DNA of 47,667 nucleotides from the NCBI GenBank assembly GCA_017444395.1, contig JAFSWT010000089.1, forward strand, positions 1 through 47,667. Direction: 5' to 3'. A program made the position numbers and the translations under genes. The notes beneath the pieces are model-generated. The model did no database searches. It saw only the letters and a list, made by a program, of their open reading frames with translations, and was not told where the DNA came from. The first letter of the stretch is position 1. Each line of letters starts with the position of its first letter. This document shows, in pieces, positions 16,085 to 23,788 of this stretch. This DNA comes from Schwartzia sp. (in: firmicutes). GTDB lineage: Bacteria > Bacillota > Negativicutes > Selenomonadales > Selenomonadaceae.

Positions 16085-16312
16085 TTGCTTACAGTCTTGA
16101 TGGTAGTGGATGCCGTGGTCGCAATCGCGCTCATCGCCGCCGTGTTGGGCCAGGAGGCCAAGTCCGGTGGCATGGGCGGTCTGGACGGCGGCGCCGACGC
16201 TGTTTTCAGCGGCAAGGCGAGAGGCATGGACGCGCTGTTGGCGCGGGTCACGGTGGTATTGGCGGTAATATTTGCGGCGGTTACCCTGGTCATCGCCAAG
16301 ATGACGATGTGA
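16085..16312 (+). CDS. secG: Preprotein translocase subunit SecG
   Basis: The product has 75 residues with two hydrophobic helices separated by a glycine-rich loop (GLDGGADAVFSGKARGMDALLARVT), the standard SecG layout. SecG stabilises the SecYEG channel and eases SecA cycling. The start is the TTG at 16085, since GGGAGG lies 9 bases upstream and the family N-terminus LTVLMVVDAVVAIALI begins there; a more distant TTG at 16061 is in frame but runs through the ribosome-binding site. The order secG, esterase, rnr, smpB is a common Firmicute cluster. Confidence 0.92.
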   Translation: MLTVLMVVDAVVAIALIAAVLGQEAKSGGMGGLDGGADAVFSGKARGMDALLARVTVVLAVIFAAVTLVIAKMTM

Positions 16313-16329
16313 AGCCGCCGCGGACGGGA

Positions 16330-16364
16330 AGCGTTTCCGGCCCCAGCGGCCGGGGACGCTTTTT
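16330..16364 (+). terminator. Terminator or attenuator after secG
   Basis: The stem runs from AGCGTTTCCGGCC (16330-16342) to GGCCGGGGACGCT (16348-16360) with two G-T pairs around a 5-base loop, followed by TTTT. It separates secG from the esterase gene. Confidence 0.85.
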
Positions 16365-16412
16365 CTATGAGGACAGGCGCTGGGGAAAAGAGTGCGAGAG
16401 GAGGTGGCGTGT

Positions 16413-17165
16413 ATGATTATGCCAGGGGCGGAACCGTTCCTGTTGCCGGGGGGCAGTAGGGGTGTGTTGCTGTTGCACGGCTTTACCGGCTCACCGTCGG
16501 AGATGCGTCTCTACGGCGCGCATCTGCAAAAGCGGGGCTATACGGTGTTGGCGCCGCGGCTGGCGGGGCACGGCACCTCGCTGGAGGACATGGAGCGATT
16601 TTCGGCCGATGACTGGATGCGCTCGGCGCTCGACGGCTATGAGATGCTGCGGGGTGCCGCCGCCGAGGTCAGTGTGGCCGGCCTTTCCATGGGGGGACTG
16701 CTGGCGCTCTGGCTGGCGTCAGCGAAGCCGGTGGCGCGCGTCGTCTCCCTCTCGGCCCCCATCTTCATCCGGGAGGCGCGGAACCTGCATCTGTTGCCGC
16801 CGCGGGAGGAGGCCCGGGGACGTTTTCTGCCGAAGGCACCGAAGAAACTGCCGGTGGAGGCGCGTTACCGGGTTTCCTATTCGGCGACGCCGCTGCTGGC
16901 CATCCATGAGCTGCTGGACGTCATCGAGCGGGGCAAGGCGGCGCTGCCGGCGGTGCGGGTGCCCCTCTGCGTGGTGCAGAGCCAGCGCGACCATACGGTG
17001 GAGCCGGAGAGCGCTCGCTACATCATCGAACACGCCGGTTCCTCCGACAAGCGCCTCATATGGCTTACTCATTCCGGACATCGGGTGACCATCGACTGCG
17101 AATACGAGACGGTTTTTCGCCAGACAGCGGAATTCCTGGACGGCGGCCGGCTGGCGGAAGAATGA
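16413..17165 (+). CDS. Carboxylesterase, alpha/beta-hydrolase fold
   Basis: The product has 250 residues with no signal peptide. It has the oxyanion loop LLHGFTGSPSEMR, the nucleophile elbow VAGLSMGGLLALW (GLSMGG, serine nucleophile), an aspartate near QSQRDHTVEPESA and a histidine in LTHSGHRVTID, all typical of the Est/YvaK carboxylesterase family. It hydrolyses short acyl esters, and its natural substrate is unknown. The start ATG 16413 is chosen because GAGGAGGTGG lies immediately upstream; a GTG at 16392 is upstream of it. This gene regularly lies between secG and rnr in Firmicutes. Confidence 0.9.
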   Translation: MIMPGAEPFLLPGGSRGVLLLHGFTGSPSEMRLYGAHLQKRGYTVLAPRLAGHGTSLEDMERFSADDWMRSALDGYEMLRGAAAEVSVAGLSMGGLLALWLASAKPVARVVSLSAPIFIREARNLHLLPPREEARGRFLPKAPKKLPVEARYRVSYSATPLLAIHELLDVIERGKAALPAVRVPLCVVQSQRDHTVEPESARYIIEHAGSSDKRLIWLTHSGHRVTIDCEYETVFRQTAEFLDGGRLAEE

Positions 17166-17193
17166 CGGGGAAACGGGAAGAAAGAGGACGACG

Positions 17194-17622
17194 ATGGAGC
17201 AAAACCAGAATTTCAGCGACAATTACTGCTTCGCCTGCGGGACGGACAATCCCCGGGGACTGCGCCTGACGTTCGCCTTCGAGGGGGAGCGGTTGGTGAC
17301 GCGGACGACCTTGGCCCGGGAATACCAGGGCTATCCCGGTACCGTTCACGGTGGGATCGTGACGACACTGCTGGATGAGACGATGGCGAACTACATGACG
17401 ATGCGGGGCGAGAAAGCGGTGACGGGGCGAATCGAGGTGCGCTACCGCCGGCCGACGCCCGTCGGCGCAGCGCTGACTGTCGCCGGCTGGCTGGAAAAGC
17501 GCCGGGGGGATTACGTGACGATGAAAGCCGAGATACGCCTTGACGACGGCACCGTCACCGCCGAGGGGACAGCCACGATGGCGGTGGTGGAGAAATTGGA
17601 CGAAACGGGAACGGAGGCATGA
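17194..17622 (+). CDS. PaaI-family hotdog-fold thioesterase
   Basis: The product has 142 residues and belongs to the PaaI/4HBT thioesterase superfamily. The catalytic-helix motif is YPGTVHGGIVTTLLDETMANYM, with the usual HGG turn and conserved Asp/Glu; RRPTPVGAAL follows. The N-terminal CFACGTDNPRGL is a form seen in a subgroup of PaaI-like proteins and contains two cysteines that might bind metal or be redox active. It hydrolyses acyl-CoA thioesters in the cytoplasm; the substrate is unknown. It is inserted between the esterase and rnr, 28 bases after the esterase. Confidence 0.88.
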   Translation: MEQNQNFSDNYCFACGTDNPRGLRLTFAFEGERLVTRTTLAREYQGYPGTVHGGIVTTLLDETMANYMTMRGEKAVTGRIEVRYRRPTPVGAALTVAGWLEKRRGDYVTMKAEIRLDDGTVTAEGTATMAVVEKLDETGTEA

Positions 17623-17643
17623 TTCCCTATGGAGAAACGTGAC

Positions 17644-19998
17644 ATGAAAGAAGAAATCCTCGCCTATATGCGGGACGTTGCCCACCGTCCCCTGCCGGCG
17701 GAGTCGCTGGCGGCGGGCATGGGCGTCAGGGGGGCGCGGCTGAAATCGTTCTGGCCGGCGCTGGAGGCATTGGAGAAAACCGCCGCCGTCATCAGGAACC
17801 GCAGCGGCCTTTACGGCTTGCCGGAACACATGAACCTCATCGTCGGCAAGCTCAGCATGTCCGGCAAGGGCTACGGCTTTATCATTCCCGATGTCAAGGA
17901 TGAGGCGGAGAGCGATGTTTTCGTGCCGGGGGCGATGCTGGCCAGCGCCATGCACGGCGACCGGGTCGTGGCCCGGGTCACGCCGTCCAGCGCGCCGGGC
18001 CGCGCCCGGGAGGGCGAGATCATCCGCGTCGTCGAGCGGGTCAATACGAAAATCGTCGGCACTTTTGCCGCCAGTGAGTCCTTTGCCTTCGTGACGCCGG
18101 ACGACCAGAAAATCGGCCGGGATATCTTCATTCCGAAGAAGGCTTTCGGCAAGGCGAAAAACGGCATGAAGGTGGTGGCGGAGATCACCCGCTGGCCGGA
18201 GGGCCGCCACAACGCCGAGGGCAAAATCATCGAGGTGCTGGGCCGCGTGGGCGCGCCCGGCGTCGATGTGCTGTCGGTGATGCGCCAATACGATTTGCCG
18301 CCGGATTTCCCCGACGAGGTCCAGGCGGCGGCCCGGGCCGTTCCCCAGACGGTGCAGCGGTCGGAATACGCCGGGCGGCGGGACCGCCGGGATTTCCCGA
18401 TGGTGACGGTGGACGGCGACGATTCGAAGGATTTCGACGACGCCGTGTACGCCGAGCCCCGGCCGGACGGCGGATGGTTCCTTGGCGTCTACATCGCCGA
18501 CGTGAGCTGGTATGTGCGGGAGGGCAAGCCCCTCGATGTGGAGGCCCAGGCCCGTGGTACCAGCGTTTATCTCGTGGACCGGGTCATCCCCATGCTGCCC
18601 TTTGAGCTTTCCAACGGCATCTGCAGCCTGAACGAAGGGCAGGACCGGCTGGCGATGGCTTGCGAGATGGTGCTTTCCCCCATGGGGGCGGTGCAGAGCT
18701 ATGAGATCGTCCCGGCGGTCATCCGGGTGGCCCGCCGGCTGACGTACAACGCTGTCAATCAGGTACTGGTGGACAAAGACCCGGTGCGGACAGAGGAACT
18801 GCGGGACTTCCTGCCGCTTCTGGAGACGCTGGCGGCACTGCGGGAGGCCCGGAAGAAACTGCGCCGTCGCCGGGGTTCCATTGATTTCGATTTGCCGGAA
18901 ATCAAGGTGAAGCTCGACGAGAAAGGGCATCCCATCGAGCTCATCAAGCGCACCGGCTCGGTGGCCGAGTCCATCATCGAGGAATGCATGCTGGCGGCCA
19001 ACGAGACGGTGGCCGAGCACATGGAGAAAAAAGAGCTGCCCTTCGTTTACCGGGTGCATGAACAGCCGGTGGCGGAGAAAATCGAGCGCCTCAACAACCT
19101 GCTGGCGGCTTTTGGGCTCTATATCCGCCCCAACCGCGCCGGGGCCGTCCGTCCCAAGGACGTGCAGACGGTGCTGGAACGGGTGGCCGGGCGGCCGGAG
19201 GAGCGCATCGTGAGCACGGTTTCACTGCGCTCGATGCAGCAGGCCCGTTACGCCTGCGAGAGCCTCGGCCATTTCGGGCTGGCGGCCCACTACTATACGC
19301 ATTTCACCTCGCCCATCCGCCGCTATCCGGACCTCATCGTTCACCGGCTGCTGCGGGAGACCTTCACCACCGGCACGATTCCCGCCAAGCGGCAGGAGCG
19401 GCTGCGGGCCATACTGCCGGACATCGCCGCCCACGCCTCGACCCGGGAGCGCGTCGCCGTGGAGGCGGAGCGCGAGACGACGGAGATGAAGGAAATCGAG
19501 TACATGACGCAGTTCGTGGGGGAGACCTTCCCCGGCGTCATCAGCGGCGTCACCGCCTTCGGCCTCTTCGTGGAGCTGGAAAACGGCGTCGAGGGGCTGG
19601 TTCACGTCTCCCGTATGGCGGACGATTACTATGACTACGTGGAGGAACAGTACGCCCTGATCGGCCAGCGCACGCGGCAGGCCTACCGTCTCGGTGACGA
19701 GGTCGAGGTGGTGCTGGTGCGGGCCAGCGTCGAGGAGCGCAACATCGACTTCATCCTCAAGGACAATGGCGTCTATGAGGACGCCGGTACGACGGCGAAG
19801 GGCGGCGCGAAGAAGGGAAAGAAGGCCGCGGCATCAAAGGAAGATGTGGCCCCGGCGAAGAAGGGCAAGGCGGCGAAGACTAAAGCGGCGAAGGCCGATA
19901 AGGCACCGGCCAAAGCGAAGGCGAAGACCGGAAAAGCAAAACCGGTGAAAGAAAAGAAAGCGCCGGCGAAAAGCGCCGGCCGGAAGCGGAAAAAATAA
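17644..19998 (+). CDS. rnr: Ribonuclease R
   Basis: The product has about 784 residues. A winged-helix start is followed by two cold-shock domains (from MNLIVGKLSMSGKGYGFIIPD), the RNB catalytic domain with DSKDFDDAVYAE (the metal-binding aspartates), a C-terminal S1 domain (FPGVISGVTAFGLFVELENGVEGLVHVS), and a Lys/Ala-rich tail of about 75 residues. It is a 3'-5' exoribonuclease that degrades structured RNA. In E. coli the lysine-rich tail recruits RNase R to SmpB-tmRNA-stalled ribosomes, and smpB is encoded next here. GGAG at 17632 favours the start at 17644; ATG 17629 is an alternative. Confidence 0.95.
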   Translation: MKEEILAYMRDVAHRPLPAESLAAGMGVRGARLKSFWPALEALEKTAAVIRNRSGLYGLPEHMNLIVGKLSMSGKGYGFIIPDVKDEAESDVFVPGAMLASAMHGDRVVARVTPSSAPGRAREGEIIRVVERVNTKIVGTFAASESFAFVTPDDQKIGRDIFIPKKAFGKAKNGMKVVAEITRWPEGRHNAEGKIIEVLGRVGAPGVDVLSVMRQYDLPPDFPDEVQAAARAVPQTVQRSEYAGRRDRRDFPMVTVDGDDSKDFDDAVYAEPRPDGGWFLGVYIADVSWYVREGKPLDVEAQARGTSVYLVDRVIPMLPFELSNGICSLNEGQDRLAMACEMVLSPMGAVQSYEIVPAVIRVARRLTYNAVNQVLVDKDPVRTEELRDFLPLLETLAALREARKKLRRRRGSIDFDLPEIKVKLDEKGHPIELIKRTGSVAESIIEECMLAANETVAEHMEKKELPFVYRVHEQPVAEKIERLNNLLAAFGLYIRPNRAGAVRPKDVQTVLERVAGRPEERIVSTVSLRSMQQARYACESLGHFGLAAHYYTHFTSPIRRYPDLIVHRLLRETFTTGTIPAKRQERLRAILPDIAAHASTRERVAVEAERETTEMKEIEYMTQFVGETFPGVISGVTAFGLFVELENGVEGLVHVSRMADDYYDYVEEQYALIGQRTRQAYRLGDEVEVVLVRASVEERNIDFILKDNGVYEDAGTTAKGGAKKGKKAAASKEDVAPAKKGKAAKTKAAKADKAPAKAKAKTGKAKPVKEKKAPAKSAGRKRKK

Positions 19999-20093
19999 CG
20001 GGCACGCCCGTTGAAATGTTGATGAATGGATTTTCAGCGTTAATACGCCGACGGAACGGACGTACACCCGCCGGCGGGAAAGGAGACGGAAAT

Positions 20094-20567
20094 TTGGGCA
20101 AGAAGAACGAGACGACAAGGACGGTCTGTGAGAACCGCAAGGCGCGCCATGATTACTTCATCCACGAGGCCTACGAGGCGGGCATCGAGCTCTTCGGCAC
20201 CGAGGTGAAATCGCTGCGGGCGGGCAAGGCCAACCTCAAGGACAGCTACGGTGAGATCAAGAACGGCCAGCTCTATCTGCAGAATATGCACATCAGCCCC
20301 TACGAGCAGGGAAACATCTTCAACCGCGACCCGCTCCGGCCGAAGCGGTTGCTGATGCACAAGGCGGAAATCATGAAGCTCTTTGGCCGGACACGGGAAA
20401 AGGGCTTCACCCTAGTGCCGCTGAAAGTGTATTTCAAGCGGGGCCGGGCCAAGGTCGAGCTGGCGCTGGCCAGCGGCAAGCACACCTTTGACAAGCGCCG
20501 CGACCTCGCCGAAAAGGCGGCGAAGCGGGAAATCGACCGGGCCCTGAAGGACCGGCAAAGAAATTGA
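20094..20567 (+). CDS. smpB: SsrA-binding protein SmpB
   Basis: The product has 157 residues. Its core matches SmpB: VCENRKARHDYFIHEAYEAGIELFGTEVKSLRAGKANLKDSY, the RPKRLLMHKAEI segment, and the basic C-terminal tail KRRDLAEKAAKREIDRALK. SmpB delivers tmRNA to stalled ribosomes for trans-translation. The start is TTG 20094, set by AGGAG about 8 bases upstream; an ATG far upstream at 20016 only adds a poorly conserved extension. It follows rnr, which acts in the same rescue path. A tmRNA gene was not found nearby. Confidence 0.95.
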   Translation: MGKKNETTRTVCENRKARHDYFIHEAYEAGIELFGTEVKSLRAGKANLKDSYGEIKNGQLYLQNMHISPYEQGNIFNRDPLRPKRLLMHKAEIMKLFGRTREKGFTLVPLKVYFKRGRAKVELALASGKHTFDKRRDLAEKAAKREIDRALKDRQRN

Positions 20568-20596
20568 CGCAGCGGGGCGCCGGGGAGGTTTTTCCA

Positions 20597-21916
20597 GTGT
20601 ACAGGGCCGTTTCTGCGGCAAAGGGCGTTTTCCGTTGGCTGCTCTTTTCCGCGCTGTTGGTTTTCCTGCTGCCCGGCGTTTCCCGGGCGGCGGAGATGGA
20701 GCTGGCGGAGCGGGCCTATCTTTGCGCCTGGGTGTCGCTGGCCAGCTACGACGACCGCATCGGCGAACTGGCGCGGCAGGAGCTGGCGGCAGCGGGCTAC
20801 GTCATGGAGCCGTTGGACGAGAAGAAAGGCAAGAGCCACTGCTATCTCATGCGGCGGGATATGCCGGGGGGCGCGCCGTTCTGGCTGCTTTCCGTCCGGG
20901 GTACCGAGGACAAAAAGGACGTCCGGACGGACGTGGATTTCCGGAAGGTTCCCTTCGCCGGGGAAACGCCGGAGCAGTTCGCCGCTATGGCGGTACGCAC
21001 GAAAATGACGTCGAAGGAGCCGTTGGTTCATCGCGGATTCAACAGCTTCTGCCTGCAATCCTTTTTCACGGCGAAAGACGACGAACAGTCGCTGGGGGAG
21101 TGGCTGGCCCAGGCACTGAAGGCGGACCCGGAGGCGCGGCTCTGTCTGACGGGGCACAGCCTGGGCGGCGCCGTATCGGTGCTGATGGCGGCGCGGCTCA
21201 TGGCCATGGGCGTCCCGGCGGAGCAACTGGCGGTAGTGACCTTCGGAGCGCCGGCGGTGGGCAACGCCGCCTTTGCCGAGGCCTATGGGGCGATGCCGCT
21301 GGAGCGCATCGTCATGACCGGCGATCCCATGCGGGGCGCGCTGCAACTCCTGAACGCCGGCTATACGCAGTTTGGCAAGGAGATCTCCTATCATCAGCCC
21401 CGGGGCCATGACCGCTTTCCCCATGAAATGGCGGCCTATCTGGACGCGGCCCTGCGTCTTTACTACGATGCCGGCGGCGATCTGCCGCGGGAGGGGGAAG
21501 AGGTGGACGCGCCCAAGGTTTATCTGGCCGCCGATTTCGTGTTTCCTGAGGTGTTGGCGCAGGACGCCGAATACTGCCAACTGGCAGCCAACGACTTCAT
21601 GCGCCGGCAGGTGCCGGACCTCTGTATCGGCGAGGCTGGCGGCACGATGGAGGAAATCAGCCGGCGGGCGCAGGACGCGGGCTGCACCCATATCCTGCGG
21701 CAACGCTACGAGGCCATCCGCGACCGCAACGCTCGGCGCCGGCTGCTGATCACCCTGACCGAAGGCGTCTATGACAGCAACGGAAAACTGCTGGGCGGCC
21801 AGCATCTCCTCACCAGCACCCGCTTCATGACACCGCTCCTGGCCGCCCTCTACGACGCCGCCGTAGGCACCGAACAGCGCATGAAGGCCCTGGGCGTCGG
21901 GGAACAGGAAGAATAA
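20597..21916 (+). CDS. Secreted class 3 lipase family protein
   Basis: The product has 439 residues. A signal peptide (VFRWLLFSALLVFLLPGVSRAAE) is followed by a lipase_3 domain with the nucleophile motif LCLTGHSLGGAVSVL (serine near residue 188), TFGAPAVGN, the GDP segment at about 243, and a histidine in the HQPRGHDRFPHEM region. The C-terminal 130 residues (NDFMRRQVPDL... HILRQRYEAIRDRNARRR) are not recognised. It probably hydrolyses lipids in the periplasm or outside the cell. The start GTG 20597 has GGGGAGG 8 bases upstream; a TTG at 20564 overlaps the smpB stop. It is followed by a strong terminator. Confidence 0.83.
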   Translation: MYRAVSAAKGVFRWLLFSALLVFLLPGVSRAAEMELAERAYLCAWVSLASYDDRIGELARQELAAAGYVMEPLDEKKGKSHCYLMRRDMPGGAPFWLLSVRGTEDKKDVRTDVDFRKVPFAGETPEQFAAMAVRTKMTSKEPLVHRGFNSFCLQSFFTAKDDEQSLGEWLAQALKADPEARLCLTGHSLGGAVSVLMAARLMAMGVPAEQLAVVTFGAPAVGNAAFAEAYGAMPLERIVMTGDPMRGALQLLNAGYTQFGKEISYHQPRGHDRFPHEMAAYLDAALRLYYDAGGDLPREGEEVDAPKVYLAADFVFPEVLAQDAEYCQLAANDFMRRQVPDLCIGEAGGTMEEISRRAQDAGCTHILRQRYEAIRDRNARRRLLITLTEGVYDSNGKLLGGQHLLTSTRFMTPLLAALYDAAVGTEQRMKALGVGEQEE

Positions 21917-21945
21917 CGACGGCCACACAAACGAATACAATTAAT

Positions 21946-21992
21946 AAAACCGGCATAGCCAGGCATTCCCGTGCCCGCTGTGCCGGTTTTTT
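21946..21992 (+). terminator. Terminator after the lipase gene
   Basis: AAAACCGGCATAGC pairs with GCTGTGCCGGTTTT across a 19-base loop with one G-T pair, followed by further T residues. It closes the secG-lipase transcript. Confidence 0.88.
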
Positions 21993-22206
21993 GGTTGGCC
22001 ACCAGATGGATTGTCAGTCAGATTCCTGGCCGCTGTTAGCCGTTCCGAAATATCGTTTGACACTACGTCAAGCGTTTTGTTCAGTAGAAAAAGCCGCAAA
22101 ATTTCGGATAAAAACCGGATAAATCCCGTAATAACAAGGTTTTAACCGCTTGGTTCCGGTTTGCAATTTGTCTTTTTGATTTTTCATATCCAAGAATCAT
22201 CACATG

Positions 22207-22243
22207 TACTCGCTGTAAGAAATAGAATTTCAAACAGCGAGTA
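22207..22243. repeat. Perfect inverted repeat downstream of the MNT gene
   Basis: Ten paired bases (TACTCGCTGT/ACAGCGAGTA) and an inner five-base stem give a stable hairpin on either strand. Without a T tract it is not a classical terminator, although it lies where one would be expected for the minus-strand genes. Confidence 0.7.
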
Positions 22244-22254
22244 GCGTGACAAGG

Positions 22255-22593
22255 TCATTCAATTCTCCGGCCCTCCTTTGCGATGTTGCGGTAATAACCG
22301 GAAGAATCCTTGTATTTCCTGAACTCTGCCAACGGTATCACAGTAGCCTGCGTGACAATATCATATTCCAAATCCATTTGATTGGTATCGTTTCGCACCG
22401 CATGACACTTTTTTTGCAAATCCTCCCGTTCCCCTTCGACGATGGCAACAAAATCTATGTCAGACTCTTCGTCAAAATCATCTCTGGCATAAGAGCCGTA
22501 CAAATAAATACCGTCGATATTGTCGCCGTATACCTTTTTATAACTGCTTGCGACCCGCTTGCATATCGCTTCCAAATTCGGCATGGCGTTCAT
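22255..22593 (-). CDS. MNT-type nucleotidyltransferase domain protein
   Basis: The product has 112 residues and carries an intact minimal nucleotidyltransferase fold: GSYARDDFDEESDIDF fits the GS-x10-DxD catalytic pattern. Such MntA-like proteins act as antitoxins that AMPylate HEPN toxins, or as stand-alone nucleotide-transferring enzymes. No HEPN gene is adjacent: the 150 bases upstream have no open frame and mcrC comes next. The start at 22593 is set by AAGGAGGG 6 bases upstream, though a TTG at 22614 is in frame. The GC content is well below that of the core genes. It may belong with mcrBC, or may be a remnant of a toxin-antitoxin pair. Confidence 0.82.
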   Translation of the reverse strand: MNAMPNLEAICKRVASSYKKVYGDNIDGIYLYGSYARDDFDEESDIDFVAIVEGEREDLQKKCHAVRNDTNQMDLEYDIVTQATVIPLAEFRKYKDSSGYYRNIAKEGRRIE

Positions 22594-22747
22594 ATCATGC
22601 CCTCCTTTCTTCAAATAAAGTCTATGATGAGGGTAATGGTTTTGTGTTTTCGTTCCGTGTGTAAAGATTTATTTCAGATACCGTGCTTCCGCATGGCGAT
22701 TAAGAGGTGACGGTTCTTGAAGTTCGTCCCTGCACTCAGGCAAATAC

Positions 22748-23788
22748 TCAAGTCCTCCGCAAATTAAAATGCTCCTCAACAATCCGATTCAGCTGGGCGG
22801 CAATCTTGGAAAAGTCCTGGTTCAGGTCCAGCGTCTCCACGCGGATGGTATTCCCGGTCATGGAATAGGTCTGGTCTGGCGCCAGCGATTCGTCCGTTTT
22901 GGCATAGAGAAGCATCCCCGAGACTTCGTGCGTCTGTCCTTTCATGGCCGCCGCGTTTTTCACATAGGTGAAAATCTGGTAAAGATGGCCGGAGCGGAGG
23001 GTGTTCTTGTCGTATTGCGATTGCAGGGCGCGGCTGTAATATTTCGCGTCGATGATGAGCGTCTTGTCCCGATGGGAAAGCGTGACGTCGGTTTGCATGA
23101 CGGGGAGCAGCGCGTCCCTATCGCCGTCAAGTTGCCACGGGATTTGGGCGGCGCGGGCTGAAAGCTGCGGAAATTCCCGCCGGTAGTAGGCGAGCAGGAA
23201 TTTTTCGTACAGCCGCGACAGGTGCTGGTCGTCGAGAAAATCCATCAGCTTTGTGCGGCTGTCGGATTGCGTTTGTAAAAGCCCTTGGTACAAAAGGAAG
23301 CAGATAGCCATGAGCATTTGGTACGATTTATTATTCCGGTGGTAGCGGAAATTCCAGTCAACCGTGCGAAGGTCAATCTCGTCCACGTCCCCGAAATAGG
23401 CCAGCAGACGGCGCAGGCTTTTTCGGCGTGGTTTCGAGATGCCGGAGCGCAGGAGCAGCAGCGCCGAAGATTTGAGGATTTGGTTCAGGCGGGCATTGAC
23501 CGAGAAATCATCGTAGGTGCAGACAAGCTGCTTTTTCAGATGTGTCTGCCGCTTCAATGATTCGGCGATGGCGAGTTTCCCTTTCGGTGAGGACAGGCTT
23601 TCGGTGGCCTCGATGTATTCCCGCCCCAGCCCGCGTTTGACTTGAAGCGTGATGCCGCTGATCAGGATGGCGGCGAAAAGCTCCGCCGTGTTCTCAAATG
23701 ATTCGGTTTCCACCCGTTTATAGCCGTTCTCCCGCAAAGCGCGGAAGGCATAGGACAGCATATAGTAGATGTTCCTGACGGGAATCAT
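22748..23788 (-). CDS. mcrC: McrC-family restriction endonuclease subunit
   Basis: The product has 346 residues. The N-terminal PVRNIYYMLSYAF and the central LYEKFLLAYYRREFP are typical of McrC. The C-terminal PD-(D/E)xK nuclease core has Asp234 in MQTDVTL and Asp247/Lys249 in LIIDAKYY. McrC is the nuclease and GTPase-activating partner of McrB; the pair cuts modified DNA. Its ATG at 23788 overlaps the mcrB stop (ATGA), so translation is coupled. GC is lower than in the flanking core genes, which fits acquisition by transfer. Confidence 0.92.
   Translation of the reverse strand: MIPVRNIYYMLSYAFRALRENGYKRVETESFENTAELFAAILISGITLQVKRGLGREYIEATESLSSPKGKLAIAESLKRQTHLKKQLVCTYDDFSVNARLNQILKSSALLLLRSGISKPRRKSLRRLLAYFGDVDEIDLRTVDWNFRYHRNNKSYQMLMAICFLLYQGLLQTQSDSRTKLMDFLDDQHLSRLYEKFLLAYYRREFPQLSARAAQIPWQLDGDRDALLPVMQTDVTLSHRDKTLIIDAKYYSRALQSQYDKNTLRSGHLYQIFTYVKNAAAMKGQTHEVSGMLLYAKTDESLAPDQTYSMTGNTIRVETLDLNQDFSKIAAQLNRIVEEHFNLRRT

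Larger units (their letters stand above)
21917..22254. other. Intergenic region at the edge of the McrBC island
   Basis: After the lipase terminator the base composition drops to roughly 42% GC. No gene is supported. A perfect 10-bp stem TACTCGCTGT (22207-22216) with ACAGCGAGTA (22234-22243) encloses an inner GAAAT/ATTTC stem, and lies just after the stop of the nucleotidyltransferase on the minus strand. It lacks a T run on either side. The stretch 22130-22143 shares 14 bases with 11323-11336. Confidence 0.6.

Noticed and set aside
17065..19059. Long minus-strand frame (about 660 codons) opposite the thioesterase and rnr
   Set aside because: It is antisense to conserved coding sequence, with a His/Arg/Pro-rich translation typical of shadow frames.
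20568..22254. tmRNA gene expected near smpB
   Set aside because: No tmRNA-like acceptor stem, tag reading frame or GTTCGA-type T loop was seen near smpB.
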